A DNA stretch of 32,186 nt from Lachnospiraceae bacterium (lineage in GTDB: Bacteria; Bacillota; Clostridia; Lachnospirales; Lachnospiraceae). The stretch lies in the NCBI GenBank assembly GCA_009777715.1, contig WRLH01000032.1, positions 1 to 32,186 on the forward strand. The letters are read 5' to 3'. Below the pieces are notes generated by a model. The model had not been told where the DNA came from. It did no database searches and saw only the letters and a list, made by a program, of their open reading frames with translations. Positions 15,143 to 23,400 of this stretch are shown piece by piece. Made by a program: the position numbers and the translations under genes. The stretch's first letter is position 1. Each line of letters begins with the position of its first letter.

Positions 15143-16572
15143 CACAAATCCTCCTTGCAAAGCTGTTTAGCATAAAACTGTGGTATTTCACTTATTAAAA
15201 GATAGGTTTCCAATTTCTGATATGCTTCATCTTTTGCTTCTTTGCAAAAAGACAACTTGCATTGCCCTGATAACTCCCCAAATTGATTATCGGCTTTTTT
15301 GGCACACATATTGCAGTAGCGGAAGCACCAGCAGTTTTTACATTCCTTTTCTGTCAATGACCCAATATTAAGAATATTTTTCGCATTCTTAAGATTGAAT
15401 CCATCATCTAATGAACCAATGCACATCGCAATTGATTTTTCACTGACCCGCTCACAAGGAAAAAATAATCCGTCAACATTGATGAAAAGCCGCATTTGCC
15501 CGGGAATACATGGCCCAGACGGCACGTCAGTCTCACGCAGGAAGGCACCGCTTGCGATCCTGGGATACTCTTCTAATGCCTGGGCAATGCCTTTTTCAGC
15601 AATCGGCGAAACAAGCTCCTTTGGGTATCTGCCATAATGTGAAAGCAGGGCCAGAAAAAAATTGTATTCAATTTTCCACACATAATCGCTGGAAAAAGAA
15701 ACATTTTCATGGCCAAGCTCACGTTCCAGCAGAGTCGGCGAAATATATAATTTCTGAAACTCCGAACCGCTAATGCAAATCTCATTAATACAGTCAAAGT
15801 CATTGCCTGGGTCCATGACCATGCTAATTTGCAGCTTTTCGGCATAATCTGGAGCAATTTCTTTGACCCGGTTAACACGCTCCGCAACAGTATCAAAAGT
15901 TCCTGTGCCGTCAGCAAAAACCCGGTTAAGGTCATTTATCTCTTTAGGCCCGTCAAGGCTTATCATCAAAGTGACATTCTCATCTTTTAGATACATAATC
16001 ATCTCATCATTAAGGACTGTCCCATTTGTGGTCATATTAAATGAAATTTCTTTGCCCAAGAAACTTTCTTTGCTATAAGCGATGATTTTTTTCAGCAATG
16101 GAAATTCTAATAATGGTTCACCGCCATAAAAACCAATATTGACATTCGGGCTATCAACTGAATGTTCCCTTAGGAAATCAATTGCTTTTTTGGCCGTTTC
16201 CCATGACATACTTTTCGCTGAATGGCTGCGCTGGCTTAAGCTATGCACCTCTGAATATATACAGTATTTGCACCGCAAATTGCAGTCTTGCGTCAGCTGG
16301 AGGGTTATCTTGGCAATTTTACGCTCAAGGAAAGTGTTTAGGCAATCAGTATAGGCGTGGCGTATTTCCCTGACGGCACTCTCTGGATTTAGATAGCCAT
16401 GCGTCATTAATTCCTTTAATTCAGACGGAACTTTAAAATCTGTTTCCCTGCCAGCCTGTAAACTATTCAGGTAGCTAAACGATTCTTCACTTATCGGCAA
16501 CATCTCATCTTTATTCGCGTCAAAAACATATTTTCCATTCGGCGTTTGGAATAGGGCAATCATTGGATTCAT
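15142..16572 (-). CDS. ccpM: Radical SAM/SPASM peptide maturase, CcpM type
   Basis: 476 residues from ATG 16572; a TTG nine bases earlier is too close to the AAAGGAG site. The radical SAM core carries CNLRCKYC (C97, C101, C104), which binds the 4Fe-4S cluster that cleaves S-adenosylmethionine, then GFYGGEPLLEF and MTTNGT. The C-terminal SPASM region has PCIPG, FPCERV, CKNCWCFRYCNMC and a last Cys pair, enough for two auxiliary clusters. The N-terminal ~85 residues (FQTPNGKYVFDANKDEMLPIS) look like a peptide-recognition domain. In known CcpM clusters this enzyme modifies the Cys-rich precursor. It is first in the operon, with an extended -10 promoter just upstream. Confidence 0.9.
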   Translation of the reverse strand: MNPMIALFQTPNGKYVFDANKDEMLPISEESFSYLNSLQAGRETDFKVPSELKELMTHGYLNPESAVREIRHAYTDCLNTFLERKIAKITLQLTQDCNLRCKYCIYSEVHSLSQRSHSAKSMSWETAKKAIDFLREHSVDSPNVNIGFYGGEPLLEFPLLKKIIAYSKESFLGKEISFNMTTNGTVLNDEMIMYLKDENVTLMISLDGPKEINDLNRVFADGTGTFDTVAERVNRVKEIAPDYAEKLQISMVMDPGNDFDCINEICISGSEFQKLYISPTLLERELGHENVSFSSDYVWKIEYNFFLALLSHYGRYPKELVSPIAEKGIAQALEEYPRIASGAFLRETDVPSGPCIPGQMRLFINVDGLFFPCERVSEKSIAMCIGSLDDGFNLKNAKNILNIGSLTEKECKNCWCFRYCNMCAKKADNQFGELSGQCKLSFCKEAKDEAYQKLETYLLISEIPQFYAKQLCKEDL

Positions 16573-16595
16573 CTTTTGCAATCTCCTTTAGATAA

Positions 16596-16604
16596 ATTAT
16601 AGCA
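16596..16604 (-). promoter_or_regulatory. Extended -10 promoter of the maturase operon
   Basis: On the minus strand TGC-TATAAT (16604-16596) lies 23 bp before ATG 16572, with no recognisable -35 box at the usual distance. The predicted 5' leader is under 20 nt and consists of little more than the AAAGGAG site. Lack of a -35 box fits activator dependence. Confidence 0.5.
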
Positions 16605-16652
16605 ATACTATAATGAAAATAAAAGCAAATCACGGTGTGCAATAACGTGAAA

Positions 16653-16659
16653 TTTCGAA
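16653..16659. promoter_or_regulatory. Possible Spo0A-type box (TTTCGAA)
   Basis: TTTCGAA at 16653-16659 matches the 0A box (TGNCGAA) at 6 of 7 positions and lies between the divergent maturase and regulator promoters. A TCACG...CGTGA inverted repeat lies next to it (16630-16650). A single short match of this kind can arise by chance. Confidence 0.3.
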
Positions 16660-16738
16660 GATTTTATTAATTTTCTTTTCTTTTTAATAATTTTTCAAAA
16701 AATTTAAAGAAAATTTTACAAAAATTAGCATTTTTTAG

Positions 16739-16767
16739 TTGACAGCTCTTTTATTTATTGTTAAACT
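16739..16767 (+). promoter_or_regulatory. Promoter of the Spo0A-like regulator gene
   Basis: A perfect TTGACA (16739-16744), a 17-bp spacer and TAAACT (16762-16767). The start codon is at 16801, with GAAAGGG about 10 nt before it. Confidence 0.7.
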
Positions 16768-16800
16768 ATATTCACAACACTAAAGAAAGGGTAATTTTAA

Positions 16801-17574
16801 ATGCGTCTTTTGATGGTTGATGATGAGTTTAAATATCGCTGTGATTTTGAGAATTACATATCTAATTTAATGCCTACTCTGGATTATCCAATCGATTTTT
16901 ATTTGGCTGAGGGGGAATCAGAGGCATTAATTTTGGTGCAAAACTTTGATTTTGATTCCATTATCCTCGAACTGGAACTAAATAATAGTGATGGGGACGG
17001 CATTAGTTTCCTCAAAAAAATGAAAGCATTAAATTTACCCAAAAAACCATACGTCATAATCGTCACCTTTAATAGCTCCCACTTATCAAAAGAAATTGCC
17101 CGTGATAACGGTGCTGATTATTTTATCTGGAAGATGAAAAAGGATTTTTCTCCAAAGCTGGTCATTGACCATGTTTTAGATTATTTCCAACTCAAATCTA
17201 AAGATATGCCAAACGAGGCTTTCCCCGGAGAAGCTTCCTTAGAGCAAAAAATCCTTGCCCTCATCAATAAAAATGGATTTACTGATGATATGTCGGGCAA
17301 ACAGTATGTTATTGATGCCATCATAATCGCTACGCAACTAAATAAACCAAAACTCAATTTACATAACGATATTTTCCCGGCCATTGCCCGCAAATACAAT
17401 AAATCAATCAGCAGCATAAACCGCGCCATCGAAAACGCGATCAGCAAAGCATGGTGTATTACGGATGAGAAAATTATTGCTGAATGCTATCCGCTATCTG
17501 TCAATGGGGAAAAAGGAGTACCCACCAACAAAGAGTTCATCTTTTATTATATGCGCCAATTCAAAGAAAATTAA
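16801..17574 (+). CDS. Spo0A-like response regulator with degenerate phosphoacceptor site
   Basis: 257 residues. Residues 1-120 are a CheY-like receiver: acidic pair D7-D8 (MVDDEF), IIVTF with the conserved Thr, and a Lys in FIWKMKK. The usual phosphoacceptor position (xLLDLxLP) reads IILELELN, giving E57 instead of Asp. Residues about 145-257 match the Spo0A C-terminal DNA-binding domain: QKILALINKNGF, FPAIARKYNKSISSINRAIENAISKAW (helix-turn-helix) and VPTNKEFI. Spo0A proper controls sporulation and binds 0A boxes. This copy is divergent from the RiPP operon, and the Glu could mimic permanent phosphorylation, so local regulation is a reasonable inference. Confidence 0.85.
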   Translation: MRLLMVDDEFKYRCDFENYISNLMPTLDYPIDFYLAEGESEALILVQNFDFDSIILELELNNSDGDGISFLKKMKALNLPKKPYVIIVTFNSSHLSKEIARDNGADYFIWKMKKDFSPKLVIDHVLDYFQLKSKDMPNEAFPGEASLEQKILALINKNGFTDDMSGKQYVIDAIIIATQLNKPKLNLHNDIFPAIARKYNKSISSINRAIENAISKAWCITDEKIIAECYPLSVNGEKGVPTNKEFIFYYMRQFKEN

Positions 17575-17589
17575 ATAACACGTGTTATT
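17574..17589. terminator. Perfect 16-bp palindrome between convergent genes
   Basis: AATAACACGTGTTATT overlaps the last base of the regulator stop codon and lies 12 bp before the ilvD stop. It has no loop bases and no T-run beyond TTATTATT. A weak bidirectional terminator or a protein-binding site are both possible. Confidence 0.4.
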
Positions 17590-17600
17590 ATTCCAAAGCT

Positions 17601-19265
17601 TTATTCAATCTCAAGCACTGCCCCCCGGCTTGCACTCGTTACCATCTTGCGGAAACGGCCAAGATAGCCTGTCGTTACTTCGGGTTCGCGTGGGGTAAAG
17701 TTGCTTAAACGCTTCTTAAGCTCTTCATCACTAAGTAAGACATCAAGGCGGTTGTCCGGAATATTTATTTTGATGATGTCGCCCTCGTTAATTAAGGCAA
17801 TCGGGCCGCCAACTGCTGCTTCCGGGGCAACATGGCCGATTGACGCGCCGCGTGACGCGCCGGAAAAGCGTCCATCGGTAATCAGTGCAACGCATGAACC
17901 AAGGCCCATTCCGGCGATGGCCGAGGTCGGGCTTAACATTTCACGCATTCCCGGCCCGCCTTTCGGGCCTTCATAGCGGATTACAACGACATCACCCGGC
18001 TTTATTTTTTGATTTTTAATCGCTGTGATTGCTTCTTCTTCACAGTCAAAAACCCGCGCCGGGCCTTCATGAACCATCATTTCTTCTACAACCGCGGATT
18101 GTTTTACCACGCTGCCTTCGGGGGCAAGGTTTCCATATAAGACGGCAATGCCTCCGGTCGCCGAATATGGCTTGTCGGCTGACCTGATGATATCTGGGTT
18201 TTTGTTGACTGCGTCTTTAATGTTTTCATAAACAGTCTTTCCGCTGGCTGTAATAAGGTCAGTATGCAAAAGATTAAGCGAATCAAGTTCTTTCATGACC
18301 GCGTAAACGCCGCCAGCTTCATTTAGTTCTTCGATATGGGACGGCCCGGCCGGGTCTAAATGGCATAGGTTGGGGGTTTTTTTTGAAAGATCGTTGGCAA
18401 TTTTCAGATCAAGGGCAATCCCGGCATCATGGGCGATGGCCGGAAGATGAAGCATTGAGTTGGTTGAACAGCCTAATGCCATGTCAACCGTCAGGGCATT
18501 CATGAACGCTTTTTCCGTCATAATGTCACGCGGTTTTATGTTGCGTTCCACCAATTCCATTATTTTCATTCCTGTTTGTTTTGCCAGCCGAATCCGCTCG
18601 GAAAAAACTGCCGGAATCGTGCCGTTTCCTTTCATTGCCATCCCTAAAGCTTCGGTCAGGCAGTTCATTGAATTGGCGGTAAACATTCCCGCGCATGAGC
18701 CGCAAGTCGGGCAAGCCTTATCTTCCATTTCGGCCAGCTCCGGGGCTGTCATTTTGCCAACCGCAACTTGGCCGACTGCTTCAAACATATTGGAGAGGCT
18801 TTTTTTGCTGCCTTTAAAAAGGCCGGAAAGCATCGGGCCGCCGGAGACAAAAATCGTAGGGATATTTATCCTTGCTGCCGCCATTAACAGGCCGGGGACA
18901 TTTTTGTCACAATTAGGAATCATGACAAGGCCGTCAAAACCGTGGGCTAGTGCCATGCACTCTGTTGAATCGGCAATCAAATCTCTGGACGCCAGCGAAT
19001 ATTTCATTCCGATATGGCCCATCGCAAGGCCGTCACAAACCGCAATCGCCGGGAACATAAGGGGCGTTCCGCCCGCCATTGCGATGCCTTGTTTGACCGC
19101 GTCACAGATTTTGTCAAGGTTAATATGCCCCGGTACAATTTCATTATAGGAGCTGACAACGCCGATCAAGGGGCGTTTTAGTTCTTCCTCGGTTAAGCCA
19201 GCGGCTTTTAATAGGCTTCGGTGGGGTGCTTGCGAAATGCCTGTTTTGATTTTATCACTTTTCAT
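17601..19265 (-). CDS. ilvD: Dihydroxy-acid dehydratase
   Basis: A 554-residue protein of normal IlvD length. It carries the Fe-S cluster Cys residues in PNCDKNVPG and [26 protein letters not shown], and the C-terminal GGPGMREML and [10 protein letters not shown] motifs. It dehydrates 2,3-dihydroxy-isovalerate and 2,3-dihydroxy-3-methylvalerate in valine, leucine and isoleucine synthesis. It is alone here; no ilvBN, ilvC or leu genes adjoin. GAGAGGAG lies 7 nt before ATG 19265. All key residues appear present, so it should be active. Confidence 0.97.
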   Translation of the reverse strand: MKSDKIKTGISQAPHRSLLKAAGLTEEELKRPLIGVVSSYNEIVPGHINLDKICDAVKQGIAMAGGTPLMFPAIAVCDGLAMGHIGMKYSLASRDLIADSTECMALAHGFDGLVMIPNCDKNVPGLLMAAARINIPTIFVSGGPMLSGLFKGSKKSLSNMFEAVGQVAVGKMTAPELAEMEDKACPTCGSCAGMFTANSMNCLTEALGMAMKGNGTIPAVFSERIRLAKQTGMKIMELVERNIKPRDIMTEKAFMNALTVDMALGCSTNSMLHLPAIAHDAGIALDLKIANDLSKKTPNLCHLDPAGPSHIEELNEAGGVYAVMKELDSLNLLHTDLITASGKTVYENIKDAVNKNPDIIRSADKPYSATGGIAVLYGNLAPEGSVVKQSAVVEEMMVHEGPARVFDCEEEAITAIKNQKIKPGDVVVIRYEGPKGGPGMREMLSPTSAIAGMGLGSCVALITDGRFSGASRGASIGHVAPEAAVGGPIALINEGDIIKINIPDNRLDVLLSDEELKKRLSNFTPREPEVTTGYLGRFRKMVTSASRGAVLEIE

Positions 19266-19287
19266 ATCTATGCTCCTCTCAAAAGGT

Positions 19288-19308
19288 TTAAAGAATGAAA
19301 TTCTTTAA
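19288..19308 (-). other. Hairpin in the ilvD leader
   Basis: TTAAAGAAT/ATTCTTTAA with a 3-nt loop (perfect 9-bp stem) lies about 23 bp upstream of ilvD, followed on the minus strand by ACCTTTTGAG. It could attenuate transcription, but no leader peptide rich in branched-chain codons and no T-box sequence was seen. Confidence 0.4.
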
Positions 19309-19362
19309 GCTTTGTTTTCTCGATTAGGTTATTGCGGTGAAAGCTGCAATCTCATTTTTCAC

Positions 19363-19368
19363 AGTATA
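19363..19368 (-). promoter_or_regulatory. Candidate -10 box of ilvD
   Basis: TATACT on the minus strand, about 98 bp before the ilvD start. The -35 region is poor. It would give a 5' leader of roughly 90 nt containing the hairpin at 19288-19308. Confidence 0.35.
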
Positions 19369-19443
19369 CCATTTATCAGGCTCGGCGGAAAGAGGGAATT
19401 TTGAGATCGATTCAACGTCCGGCGTGCTTTCGCGGCTTTCGTC

Positions 19444-19465
19444 ATTGCGGCCTCCGAGTCGCAAT
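19444..19465. repeat. ATTGCGG/CCGCAAT-type short palindrome
   Basis: ATTGCGG, an 8-nt spacer and TCGCAAT, preceded by GTC and followed by CTTGTAA. It is the first of a family of short intergenic palindromes in this window and marks the left edge of the block that recurs at 31346. Confidence 0.8.
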
Positions 19466-19500
19466 CTTGTAACTTCGCGCGTTTGAGAGAAAAGAGACTC

Positions 19501-19644
19501 CGCGCGTTTGAGAGCTGTCGATTCACCGCCCGACGCGCTTTCGCTCCGAGAGAAATGTTGCGTTACGTAAATTCGCAAAAGACGCGAATTAAGTAACGAC
19601 ATTTCTCAAGGGTCGGTCTTATGAATCGCACTCTCTATCGCGCG
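19501..19644 (+). repeat. Dispersed palindromic element, copy B
   Basis: The core GAGAG (19510) to CTCTC (19635) is exactly 126 bp, inside CGCGCG arms (19501-19506 and 19639-19644). Outer helices CGATTCA/TGAATCG and CCGAC/GTCGG are conserved. The inner stem pairs GAGAAATGT+CGTTAC with GTAACG+ACATTTCTC around the same 2-nt TG bulge. A truncated extra left tip (CGCGCGTTTGAGAG) lies just upstream at 19476-19489. Confidence 0.9.
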
Positions 19645-19724
19645 ATGAAGAGTTTGGCAAGAGTCTGGCTCACTATCTCGGCTTGTCATTGTGTTGATTA
19701 GCGTCATTGCGGCCGCCGAATCAT

Positions 19725-19863
19725 GTCATTGCGGACTTGCTCCGCAATCTTGTAAACCGCCTGGGATTGCGGGTTGAACCCGCAATGACATTTAAAGGTA
19801 TGTCCATGAGCAAAAATTTTCCGCGTCCTGCCCTTTGAGGCAAGAAATCATAAAATGCGCAAT
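19725..19863 (+). repeat. 139-bp direct repeat, left copy (matches 31620-31759)
   Basis: It starts with two ATTGCGG/CCGCAAT palindromes joined by CTTGTAAACCGCCTGGG, followed by ATGACATTTAA and ATGAGCAAAAATTTTCC and the small palindrome TTGCC...GGCAAG. About nine in ten bases match the block 31620-31759 by eye. It shows no coding capacity. Confidence 0.9.
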
Positions 19864-19905
19864 GACGTGGCTAAGCACACAATGTCATGGGTAATCAAGC
19901 GTCAT

Positions 19906-20049
19906 CGTGCGATAGAGAGTGCGATTCATAAGACCGACCCTTGAGAGACGTCGGCACTTAGGCGGCGTATTGTGACGCCTTAGTGGCCGCTACGTCTCTC
20001 TCGGAGCGAGAGCGTGTCGGGCGGTGAATCGGCAGCTCTCAAACGCGCG
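19906..20049 (-). repeat. Dispersed palindromic element, copy C (inverted)
   Basis: The core 19915-20040 is again 126 bp, in the opposite orientation to copies A, B and D, inside CGTGCG/CGCGCG arms. The outer arms are almost identical to copy B. The inner stem differs completely (GAGAGACGT+CGG.CAC paired with complementary bases) yet keeps the 2-nt bulge position and total length. Confidence 0.9.
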
Positions 20050-20069
20050 GAGGCAAAATGCGCGGAGAG

Positions 20070-20203
20070 ATTGCGGCTCAAGTCCGCAATGACAGACGAG
20101 GATTGCGGAGCAAGTCCGCAATGATAAGCGGGGATTGCGGCTCGGTGGCCGCAATGACGCAGGGCTAAGAATGCGCGGAGAGGTTGCGGCTCAAGTCCGC
20201 AAT
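20070..20203. repeat. Array of four ATTGCGG/CCGCAAT palindromes
   Basis: Units at 20070-20090, 20102-20122, 20134-20155 and 20183-20203 are each RTTGCGG, 7-8 nt and CCGCAAT, followed by GA(C/T). The first three are spaced 32 bp apart. Between them lie GCGCGGAG-type fragments. Such palindromes are widespread intergenic repeats in bacteria. No gene is seen between ilvD and the pullulanase; the whole 19266-20414 gap is repeats plus promoters. Confidence 0.85.
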
Positions 20204-20289
20204 GACAGGGCTAAGAACGCGCGGAGGCAAAACGCGCGGAAATTCTCTAAAATCTTGCTTTCAGCTTTGCAAAAATTGCTAACTTTCCC

Positions 20290-20318
20290 TTGCCAGTCCC
20301 TATTAAATATGCTATAAT
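20290..20318 (+). promoter_or_regulatory. Promoter of the amylopullulanase gene
   Basis: TTGCCA (20290-20295), a 17-bp spacer and an extended TGC-TATAAT (20313-20318). The transcript would start near 20325 and carry a leader of about 90 nt. Confidence 0.75.
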
Positions 20319-20345
20319 ATCCATAATTATTGCCATCAATCGCTT

Positions 20346-20363
20346 AACCGGATTGCTCCGGTT
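20346..20363 (+). other. Hairpin in the amylopullulanase leader
   Basis: AACCGGA/TCCGGTT with loop TTGC in the 5' leader, 52 bp before the start codon, followed by TGTTTGCGG. No strong U-run follows, so attenuation is only a possibility. Confidence 0.45.
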
Positions 20364-20414
20364 TGTTTGCGGTCTTTAAATGGCTTAATTATTTTATTTT
20401 CCGGGAGGTCAAAT

Positions 20415-23400
20415 ATGAAAAAAGGGCGTAGAATCTTAGCGTTGTTATTGGCTTTTGTGATGATGGCCAGCCAAATTCCAACCGCAGCCGCGACTGAAAA
20501 TCAATTGGATATAGGCATCGAAACTGAAAACCTAACCACCACGGGTGAATCCAACACCACAGGTGAAACAAGCACCGAGGGAGAAAATGGGGAAACTGGT
20601 GATGATGAAACCGGAACTGGCCCTTCGGAAAACGGCGAGACCGGAACTGGCCCATCAGGTGATGGCGAAACCGATGGCGAAATCCTAGATGATGATGACC
20701 TTTTAGATGATGAAGAAGGCGATGACGAAGACAACCTCCTGATTATGCCGCTTAATATGATGAGGGCTTTTTCGGGTGATGAATATACATATACGATTGA
20801 TGTGTTTAGCGAGGGTGCTGCCACGCCTGCCATGCCAGCACTAATCATCTTAGACTCCCTTGGTGATGAAATTACCCCCATCATCACCGATGAAGTTATT
20901 AGCCGTTTCCGACGTATCAGCTTTGAAAGTGACTCGGATAAAGTGACCGTTGTCATCCAAGCTTATGGTAATGAAAACTTGGGTGCATTCAGCTCCAATA
21001 ATGATAAACGCATTGCCTTGACTGCCGAACACAACCATGCCTATGTCCAACGCTATATGCCTGTTACATTCTATATTTCAGCTGACCCGGTTTCCCGGCA
21101 AGTAACCGCCACCGCAATTAAATACTCCCCGAATGGCTTTAACTTTTGGGGCTGGGCCAATGACGCTGACTTCCCTTCTTATTCTGCCTTTGGCGGAACT
21201 ACGGATGACGTAACTGATGACCTAATTCCCCATGGGATATCAACCACCAATGCCCAACAAACAACTTATCCTCTTGCAACACTTGCCAACGAAGCTACTA
21301 TCTATTTTAAAGTCCGCATGGAGCCCGATAATAATTGGGGTACTAACCAATGGCGAACGCTCTTTGGCACTGGCGATAATGACCAAAATATTTCCGGCGA
21401 CAAATTCGCCCAATTCACCATGCCCCCCATCCCTGACCCAGACCCCGAAGTCCCGGCTGGTTTCTACCGCTATAATATCAATTATTTCCGCTTTAACCGC
21501 GACTCCGCTGGCTGGAATCTGTGGTACTGGGGCGTTGACGGCCAAGCGGCCAATTCGCCGAACTTCCCGGCGGCCGCGGCTTCCGGCTGGTCAAGCATTA
21601 GCTTTGACACCGAAGAAGCCGAGCTTAATTTTAACCTCAAAAAAGGCAATAACTGGGAAGAACGCGACAATCTCATCTCGCGGACGATTGTGACCGACCC
21701 GGTGACAAGGACTGCCACCGTCTGGCTGATTGAAGATCGCGACCAGATTATTTATGGTGTAGATCCGGAGCTTATGAATGGCGGCTTGTTCAAACAGCAT
21801 ATCCGCCGGGCATGGTCAGACACAACAAACACCGTCACCGCGAGGATATCCAATATCCCCCCGGCCGGGAGCAGTATTGATGTCACTTCCACCCAAGCCC
21901 TAATCGACAATTTCCGCCTTTATGATGCAACGTTTGAGATAAATGTCCCCCTTCTTTCGGCCAGTTTTACGGCTGACCGGATTACTCTCACAGCGAATAC
22001 CAACTTAAATCCCCAGCATCATTACATCGTCCATTATAATACCACTGGTACAGCTCCGGATAATGAAACGGTTTTTGCTGAAAAGGTCATGATGCGCCGG
22101 ATGCTTGACGATTTCGCCTACACTGGCGAGCTTGGCATGAAATATACCCCGCAAAGGACGGATTTTAGGCTTTGGGCCCCGACCGCAAATGAAGTCGCAC
22201 TCTATATCTATAATGATTTGACGATTAATGATTTTAAAGAGCTAAACCTTATCGGCGGCCTTGGCACGAATGTAACGAAGATAAAAGAAGAAAAATATGA
22301 AAATCCGGACGCCAAATTCCTTATGTCACGTAATGACACAAATGGCTTATGGTCATATGGAACTAATGTTGACATCCTAAACGGCACTTATAATGATAAT
22401 GTCTTTACTCCCGGCACATCAAGCGGTTATAAATATTACATTTACCGGATTACCTATCCTGACGGCACGGCTGATTATGCCCCCGACCCATATGCCATTG
22501 GCGCAAGCCCCAACGGCTGGCTGTCGGCGATTCTTGACCTTGATTCCCCGGCTGCGCTTCCTAATGACGGAAGCGGGAAACCAACGAACTTACATACCGC
22601 CCACCATGAATCCGCCACCGATGCGGTGCTTTATGAGCTTCATATCCGCGACTTTTCAATGCACCCGACCTCCGGCATTTCGAAGAATCACAAAGGAAAA
22701 TACCTTGCCTTTACCGAAAAAGGTACCTCTGTCCAACAGACCAGCGGTGTCGGCGCTTTGATGACTGGGGTCTATGACATAAACGGCAATGCTGTCCCCA
22801 TCCCCGATGGGCCGTCAACCGGGATTGACCACTTAATTGAGCTTGGTGTTACCCATGTCCATCTTTTGCCGACTTTTGATTATGGTTCGGTTGATGAACT
22901 AAGGCCCAACAATTTTGCCGACAACCGGGCTTTTAACTGGGGTTATGACCCCCAAAACTACAATGTCCCTGAGGGGAATTATGCAACAGATGTCTTTGAC
23001 CCCTATGCCCGCGTCCGCGAGTTCCGCCAAATGGTTAATGCCCTGCATGAAGCCGGATTAAAGGTCGTCATGGACGTGGTCTACAACCATACTTATTCGA
23101 CTAATGACGGCCCATTCCAGCGGGCTGTGCCGGGATATTATTACCGGACCGGGCTTGAGACCGGGCTTTATACTGATGGTGCTGGCTGCGGCAATGAAGT
23201 AGCTGATGAGCGGGCAATGGTGCAGAAGTTCATCGTTGACAGCGTCCTGCATTGGCAAAAAGAATATGGCATTGACGGCTTCCGTTTTGACCTGATGGGG
23301 CTTCATGTCCAAAGCACAATGATTGCCGTCACCAATGCCCTTAGGGCAAATGACCCCCAAGTTGTTGTCTACGGCGAACCTTGGCCGGGTTATGCTTGGG

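Noticed and set aside
18460-19149. 229-codon open frame on the + strand
   Set aside because: Antisense to ilvD, whose reading frame is complete and conserved.
19266-19356. Branched-chain leader peptide or T-box before ilvD
   Set aside because: The only short frame (8 codons) has two Leu and no Ile/Val run, and no T-box motif was found.
19324-19602. 92-codon open frame on the - strand beside ilvD
   Set aside because: It is made of the palindromic element and its flank; no ribosome binding site.
7132-20049. Integron attC sites for the 126-bp element
   Set aside because: Conserved ends with a variable middle and bulged bases recall attC, but no RYYYAAC/GTTRRRY core sites and no integrase or gene cassettes are visible.
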